A stretch of 64,000 bases of DNA. It comes from Nocardia acididurans. Lineage in GTDB: Bacteria; Actinomycetota; Actinomycetes; Mycobacteriales; Mycobacteriaceae. This document shows, piece by piece, positions 60,249 through 64,000 of the stretch. The DNA is taken from assembly GCF_016741815.1 (NCBI RefSeq), contig NZ_JAERRJ010000013.1, positions 186,001 to 250,000 of the forward strand. The letters run 5' to 3'. Both the position numbers and the translations under genes were made by a program. Every line of letters starts with the position of its first letter. Position 1 is the first letter of the stretch. The notes under the pieces are model-generated. The model worked only from the letters and a program-made list of their open reading frames with translations. It searched no databases and had not been told where the DNA came from.

Positions 60249-60633
60249 GCCGGGCCGCCAGTCCGGCGCCGGCGCGGACGGTCCGGAGTTTGGTCAGCTG
60301 CCACAGTCCCAGTAGCGCCGCCGCGCCCGCGGGCAGGAACAGCGCCGTCGAGGTGAGGCCCAGCGCGGCCCAGCGGGGCATCCAGGTGTCGAGTAGTTCC
60401 ACGAGCGCGCCGAGCAGGTAGAACCCGCCGAAAAACACTGCGGCGGAGGCGAATCCGAGCAGGGTGAGAACGATGACGGCGCGCACCGCCTCGCGGAGCA
60501 CGACGGCTCCGGCGCGGCGCAGGGCTGGACCCGCCCAGGCCCCCAGCTTGGCGACCAGGTGGATCACCACCCGTTCGACCGGCCCCGGCCGGACCTCGGC
60601 CACGCCGTCGTAGGAGCGCGTGTAGCCCGCCAT
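60226..60633 (-). CDS. Membrane protein of unknown function
   Basis: 135 residues from the ATG at 60633, preceded by AGAGGGG. A basic amphipathic N-terminal part is followed by two or three helices: VRAVIVLTLLGFASAAVFFG, FYLLGALVELLDTW and LGLTSTALFLPAGAAALLGL. It resembles small holin-like or phage-shock-like membrane proteins but no clear family motif is seen. It converges on and overlaps the DsbA-like gene. Confidence 0.6.
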   Translation of the reverse strand: MAGYTRSYDGVAEVRPGPVERVVIHLVAKLGAWAGPALRRAGAVVLREAVRAVIVLTLLGFASAAVFFGGFYLLGALVELLDTWMPRWAALGLTSTALFLPAGAAALLGLWQLTKLRTVRAGAGLAARLSVSPRP

Positions 60634-60707
60634 ATGTGACCCCTCTGTCTTCGTTCCTCGGCCGGGGCATCGCCCGGTCTGTTGCATCGTAACATGATCG
60701 GATAATG

Positions 60708-60718
60708 TGTCTGGGACA
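60708..60718. promoter_or_regulatory. TGTCYSRGACA site 5
   Basis: TGTCTGGGACA between the membrane gene (minus) and SDR 3 (plus). It is 74 bases upstream of the former and 168 bases upstream of the latter. The 254-base intergenic stretch holds nothing else recognisable. Confidence 0.65.
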
Positions 60719-60886
60719 GCAGGGTTGTCCTGTTCGACGGCGGTATTCGTGATGAGGACGGGTCACGGCAAGTCGTCGTGAGGCCCCGTGGCCTGATCGG
60801 CTGGGACAGGATCCCGTTCCGACTCGGCTGCCGGACTGCTGTACTGATTCCGCTATCCGACGTCACCGATGCCAGGGGGGCATTCC

Positions 60887-61840
60887 ATGAGCTCAGCTCC
60901 CATCCTGCCGCGCCGCTGGACCGTGGCCGACATTCCCGATCAGACCGGCCGGACCGCCGTGATCACCGGCGCCAACAGCGGTTTGGGCCTGCGCACCGCG
61001 GAAGCCTTGGCGGCCAAGGGCGCTCGCGTACTGCTGGCCTGCCGCAACGAATTGAAGGCCGCGACGGCGGTGGAGGCCGTGGCGGCCGCCGCGACGGGCC
61101 CGAAACCCGAAGTGCTGCCCCTGGATCTGGCCGATCTGGCCTCGGTGCGCCGCGCCGCCGACCATATCGATGTCAGCGTCGGCGCGGTGGATCTGCTGGT
61201 GAACAATGCCGGGGTGATGGCGGTGCCGCGCTCGCGCACCGCCGATGGATTCGACGCCCAGTTCGGCACGAATCACCTGGGCCACTTCGCCTTCACGGGC
61301 GCGATCCTGCCCGCCCTGCTGCGCGCGCCCGAACCGCGCGTGGTGACGGTGTCCTCGGTCGCCGCCTGGGGTGGCGTGATCAATCCGCTGGATCCGAACT
61401 GGCGGCTGCTGTACCTGCGCTGGCCCGCCTACTCCCAGTCCAAGCTGGCCAATCTGCTGTTCACCGCCGAGTTGAATCGCCGGGCGCGGGCGGCCGGCAC
61501 CGCGCTGACGGCCGTCGCCGCGCATCCGGGCCTGTCGGCCACGCACCTCTACGACCGCAATGGTGAGCGCGGCGTGCTCGGCGCGCTGGCCGCCGTTCCG
61601 CAGCGGGCTCTGTTCGCTCTGGCGCAGTCCGACGGTATGGGCGCACTGCCACAGCTCTACGCCGCGACCGCCCCGGCCCTGCCCGGAAACACCTATCTGG
61701 GACCGGGATTCGAGATCGCCGGATATCCGCGCCGCACGGTGCGAAATCCGCTCGCCTACAGCCGCGCCTACGCCCGCTGGTTGTGGCGGCTGAGCGAGCG
61801 GCTCACCGGCGTCGAGTACGGGTGGCCGCCCGCCTCCTGA
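60887..61840 (+). CDS. Short-chain dehydrogenase/reductase (SDR) 3, retinol-dehydrogenase-like
   Basis: 317 residues from the ATG at 60887; an ATG six codons earlier is possible. Motifs are AVITGANSGLGLRTAEALAA, LLVNNAGVMAVPRS, FGTNHLGHFAFTGAILPALL, VVTVSSVAAWGG and the active site PAYSQSKLANLLF (YxxxK intact). This is the RDH/WWOX-type SDR group that acts on hydrophobic alcohols. The gene is alone on its strand, behind operator-like site 5. Confidence 0.9.
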   Translation: MSSAPILPRRWTVADIPDQTGRTAVITGANSGLGLRTAEALAAKGARVLLACRNELKAATAVEAVAAAATGPKPEVLPLDLADLASVRRAADHIDVSVGAVDLLVNNAGVMAVPRSRTADGFDAQFGTNHLGHFAFTGAILPALLRAPEPRVVTVSSVAAWGGVINPLDPNWRLLYLRWPAYSQSKLANLLFTAELNRRARAAGTALTAVAAHPGLSATHLYDRNGERGVLGALAAVPQRALFALAQSDGMGALPQLYAATAPALPGNTYLGPGFEIAGYPRRTVRNPLAYSRAYARWLWRLSERLTGVEYGWPPAS

Positions 61841-61862
61841 CTCCGGGTACGGGTGGCGCTGC

Positions 61863-62645
61863 TCAGTCGCGCAGGGTCGCGGCGACCACGGCCGCCAGGT
61901 ACTCCTGTCCGGCGGCGTTGGCGTGCAGGGGAACCGAGGCGCTGCCGGGTCTGGGGCCGTTGACCCAGCGCGCCTCGGCGGGGGCGCACATATCGTGGCC
62001 GGTCGTGCGGAAGTTGTCGGCGAAGCGGGCGTCGTGGGTCAGTGCGGTCTCCCGCAGCGTGTCGGTGAGGCGTTGCTGTCCGCCCTGATCGGTGAAGCCG
62101 TAGCAGCCCGCGTTCTCGGGGAAGTAGCGCAGGTAGGTGGTGAGGACGACGGTCGCGTGCGGGGCGCGCTGGTGGATGCCGTCGAGCACCGCGCCGACAT
62201 TGCGGCGTACGGTCGCGAGTTGTTCGTCGGTGATCACATTGACGTTGAACACGCCGATATCGTTCGCGCCCAGGGTGAGGGTGACCAGGTCGGTGTCCGG
62301 GGTGAGGGCGTCGAATTGGGCGGGATTGGGGCCGCCGTCCCGGCCGTACTGCGGTGCGGTCATATCGGCCGTCTTCGCGCCGGAGCAGGACGCGTCGGCG
62401 AATTCGGCGACGTTCAGGGTGCGGGCCAGGACCGAGGGGTAATTGTCCTGGGCGCGAGCGCAATACGGCGGGCTGCCCGGTTGCAGCCGGTCCAGTGAGC
62501 CGACCGCGGCCCCGGAATCGCCCAGTGCCACATAGCGGTGGACCGCGGGCGGTGGCGGGGGAGGCGTGGCGGCGGCGGTGGTCGGCGCGATGACGGCGGC
62601 CAGGGCCAGCGGCACGATCGCATGTCGGAGGGTGGCTGCGCGCAC
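61863..62645 (-). CDS. Secreted SGNH/GDSL hydrolase (lipase/esterase)
   Basis: 260 residues from GTG 62645, with GAGGAGAG upstream. A signal peptide ends near TTAAA-TP. Catalytic blocks are YVALGDSGAA (Ser44), then LTLGANDIG (Asn128), and GHDMCAP followed by SVPLHANAAGQEYL (His241). This is the Streptomyces/mycobacterial secreted esterase pattern with conserved Cys pairs. It would hydrolyse lipid esters outside the cell. A folded element with a CCTCCT loop lies 33 bases upstream. Confidence 0.9.
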   Translation of the reverse strand: MRAATLRHAIVPLALAAVIAPTTAAATPPPPPPAVHRYVALGDSGAAVGSLDRLQPGSPPYCARAQDNYPSVLARTLNVAEFADASCSGAKTADMTAPQYGRDGGPNPAQFDALTPDTDLVTLTLGANDIGVFNVNVITDEQLATVRRNVGAVLDGIHQRAPHATVVLTTYLRYFPENAGCYGFTDQGGQQRLTDTLRETALTHDARFADNFRTTGHDMCAPAEARWVNGPRPGSASVPLHANAAGQEYLAAVVAATLRD

Positions 62646-62677
62646 GGATCTCTCCTCTCGGTCGGATCCTACGCGGT

Positions 62678-62750
62678 GAAGGTGACCCGCCCATCCGGCG
62701 CAACAGTGGGCATGCGCCGGCAACAGGAGGGTTGTGGGCGGGTCACCTTC
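62678..62750 (-). promoter_or_regulatory. Nested inverted repeats, possible 5'-leader RNA structure
   Basis: An outer perfect 16-bp stem (62750-62735 with 62693-62678) encloses two hairpins in minus order. The first is CAAC-CCTCCT-GTTG. The second is CCGGCGCA/TGCGCCGG (62720-62713 with 62702-62695) with a ten-base loop. As RNA this is a three-way junction. The CCTCCT loop could pair with the GAGGAG ribosome site of the SGNH gene. It could alternatively be a terminator of the gene at 62845-63900. Confidence 0.6.
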
Positions 62751-62815
62751 GAACCGGGCGTCGTGACCGGCTGGGGTACGCAGCGAGTCCGGCGCCCGGT
62801 AGCTATAGCCTAAAC

Positions 62816-62826
62816 TGTCTCAGACA
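62816..62826. promoter_or_regulatory. TGTCYSRGACA site 6
   Basis: TGTCTCAGACA, 170 bases upstream of the SGNH hydrolase start and just beyond the stop of the next gene on the same strand. A -10-like TAGGCT on the minus strand lies beside it (62812-62807). Confidence 0.65.
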
Positions 62827-62844
62827 ATCCTGCAATCGATTGGG

Positions 62845-63900
62845 TCACCCTGCCGTGGAAAGGATTTCGCGCACCTGCTCGGACCGGAAGAACGGTTCCA
62901 CGCGCGCCCGCACCAGATCCGCCAGGATGCCGTCCTGCTCGGCCGCCTCGATGACCGCCGGTGCGTAGCGGCAGAATTCGTCCCGGAGGAATTCGGGGCT
63001 GATGCCGATCTCCTTCACCAGCCCGGCCACGGTGTAGTCCCCGTAGTGCTCGAGCAGAATGCCGACGACATCTCCGACCAGATCGCTCAGGTACTCCGGG
63101 TTCTTGACCGTGGTGACCAGATCGAAGACCGCCGCGATGAGCGCGCGCAGCTCCTCGAGTTCGATGAACCCGCGCAGATCGCTGACCGGCTGCTCGGCGA
63201 ACAGGTCGTACACCTCCATGGCGGCATCGGCGATCGGAGTCTCCTTGATGACGGTCAGGATGGCGTGATTGGTGCGCCGCACCGCGTACTGCGCGGCGGC
63301 CGCGGTGGCGTCGCCGAGGCGTTCGCCGAACGCCTTGTCCCCGGCGCTGAGCACCCGGCCGACGGTCCGATCCCCCAGGGAGAACGCCGATTTCATCATC
63401 GGCAGCCGTTCGGCCCGGGTGCGGACCGCCTCGCCCGCGCCCGAGACGATCCGGTTGACGAAGGTGGAGGCGACGGTCGCCACCATGGGGCTCTCGGCGA
63501 ACCGGTCCAGCCCGCGCTCGAACATGACGTGCATACCGGCGACGGTGGCGACCAGCTTCCGCACGCCGTCGCGGTCGACGACATCGCCGAGGCGGAAGGT
63601 GTCATTGGCCGCCAGATCGTAGACGGCGTCCGCGATGGCCTCGAAGAAGTTGCGGTTCAGCGTGCTGCTGGTGAGCAGTTCGATGACCGCCAGCGTGCTG
63701 CCCTGCACCGCGGCGGGGTCGAGAATGTCGGATACCCGCAGGGATTCCTCGATGTCGAAGATATCGCGCAGCAGCGAATCGGCGTGCGCGACCAGGTTCT
63801 CCCCGCTGACCTGGTCGATGAAATACGCCACGCTCGCATCGGTCAGCCGCGTGACGACCGCGTCGACGTCGATTCCATTGCCTGCCAACTGTTCTGTCAT
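62845..63900 (-). CDS. Helical protein of unknown function
   Basis: 351 residues from the ATG at 63900, which has GGGGAGA seven bases upstream; the ATG at 63915 lacks a site. It is almost all helical, with no signal peptide, membrane span or catalytic motif. Blocks include VAYFIDQVSGENLVAHADSL, RLPMMKSAFSLGDRTVGRVL, AQYAVRRTNHAILTVIKETP and LVGDVVGILLEHYGDYTVAG. The family is unknown to me. Because operator-like site 7 precedes it, it probably belongs to the lipid-redox regulon. Confidence 0.7.
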   Translation of the reverse strand: MTEQLAGNGIDVDAVVTRLTDASVAYFIDQVSGENLVAHADSLLRDIFDIEESLRVSDILDPAAVQGSTLAVIELLTSSTLNRNFFEAIADAVYDLAANDTFRLGDVVDRDGVRKLVATVAGMHVMFERGLDRFAESPMVATVASTFVNRIVSGAGEAVRTRAERLPMMKSAFSLGDRTVGRVLSAGDKAFGERLGDATAAAAQYAVRRTNHAILTVIKETPIADAAMEVYDLFAEQPVSDLRGFIELEELRALIAAVFDLVTTVKNPEYLSDLVGDVVGILLEHYGDYTVAGLVKEIGISPEFLRDEFCRYAPAVIEAAEQDGILADLVRARVEPFFRSEQVREILSTAG

Positions 63901-63953
63901 CGGAATTCTCCCCATTCCGCTCGCCCGTAGTGGGCCCGATTCTGCGGATCAAG

Positions 63954-63964
63954 TGTCTCAGACA
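63954..63964. promoter_or_regulatory. TGTCYSRGACA site 7
   Basis: TGTCTCAGACA, 53 bases upstream of the 62845-63900 gene. The 36 bases to the window end hold no further recognised feature. Confidence 0.65.
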
Positions 63965-64000
63965 ATTGCCGTTCCGGCATCCCGGCCCCGCCGCGGTCGC

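Noticed and set aside
1..64000. CRISPR arrays, insertion sequences or prophage
   Set aside because: No regularly spaced direct repeats, transposase or integrase genes, or phage structural genes were seen.

Overview
This is a high-GC actinobacterial chromosome segment, most likely from Nocardia or a close relative in the Mycobacteriales. Four things point there: the mycobacterial-type order recA-recX, gluABCD, miaB, a DUF349 gene, miaA, dapF, hflX; an IdeR-type iron box; a mycobacterial LexA box plus a PafBC-type promoter ahead of recA; and several promoters whose -10 hexamer lies 6-7 nt before the start codon, as in leaderless mRNAs. No phage genes, insertion sequences, rRNA or CRISPR arrays are visible.

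Layout. 1-3.7 kb: tail of an Lrp/AsnC regulator, then an iron-regulated siderophore uptake set (binding lipoprotein and two FecCD permeases, no ATPase). 3.9-6.3 kb: recA and a recX with a very long N-terminal extension. 6.4-8.5 kb: SnoaL-like, WYL regulator and DUF1801 genes. 8.5-11.8 kb: glutamate ABC importer. 12-22 kb: tRNA modification and lysine biosynthesis housekeeping (miaB, miaA, a TrmH-family methyltransferase, dapF, a PHP protein). 22-25 kb: two tandem beta-propeller lipoproteins with duplicated promoters, and another lipoprotein. 25.4-32 kb: MerR regulator, hflX, acyl-CoA ligase, acyltransferase, acyl-CoA dehydrogenase. 32-34.6 kb: RNA ligase, and an RNA locus described next. 34.7-47.6 kb: mixed envelope, membrane and enzyme genes (L,D-transpeptidase, SLAC1-type transporter, flippase-like protein, abhydrolase-9 protein, ABC1 kinase). 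47.5-64 kb: a lipid-redox cluster with two Baeyer-Villiger-type monooxygenases, several SDRs, a KAS-II ketosynthase, an SDR/acyl-CoA-synthetase fusion, SRPBCC and SGNH proteins, and a GntR regulator.

The most striking content is at 33.5-34.6 kb. On the minus strand a conserved protein gene is followed by two circularly permuted tRNA-like genes. In each, the T arm and 3' acceptor strand come first; 3 to 8 nt after the discriminator base come the 5' acceptor strand and D arm. The acceptor strands pair perfectly over 7 bp in both. The sequences flanking each permuted gene are also complementary and would bring the open anticodon ends together. A terminator follows the second RNA, and an Rnl2-type RNA ligase gene lies about 0.8 kb further on. 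This looks like a tRNA-permutation or RNA-repair locus.

The 49-64 kb cluster carries eight copies of an 11-bp near-palindrome, TGTCYSRGACA (two copies with one mismatch), in its intergenic regions. This suggests one regulon, with the GntR regulator at 49.3 kb as the best candidate. Functions below come from reading translated sequence and remembered family motifs; no database search was run.
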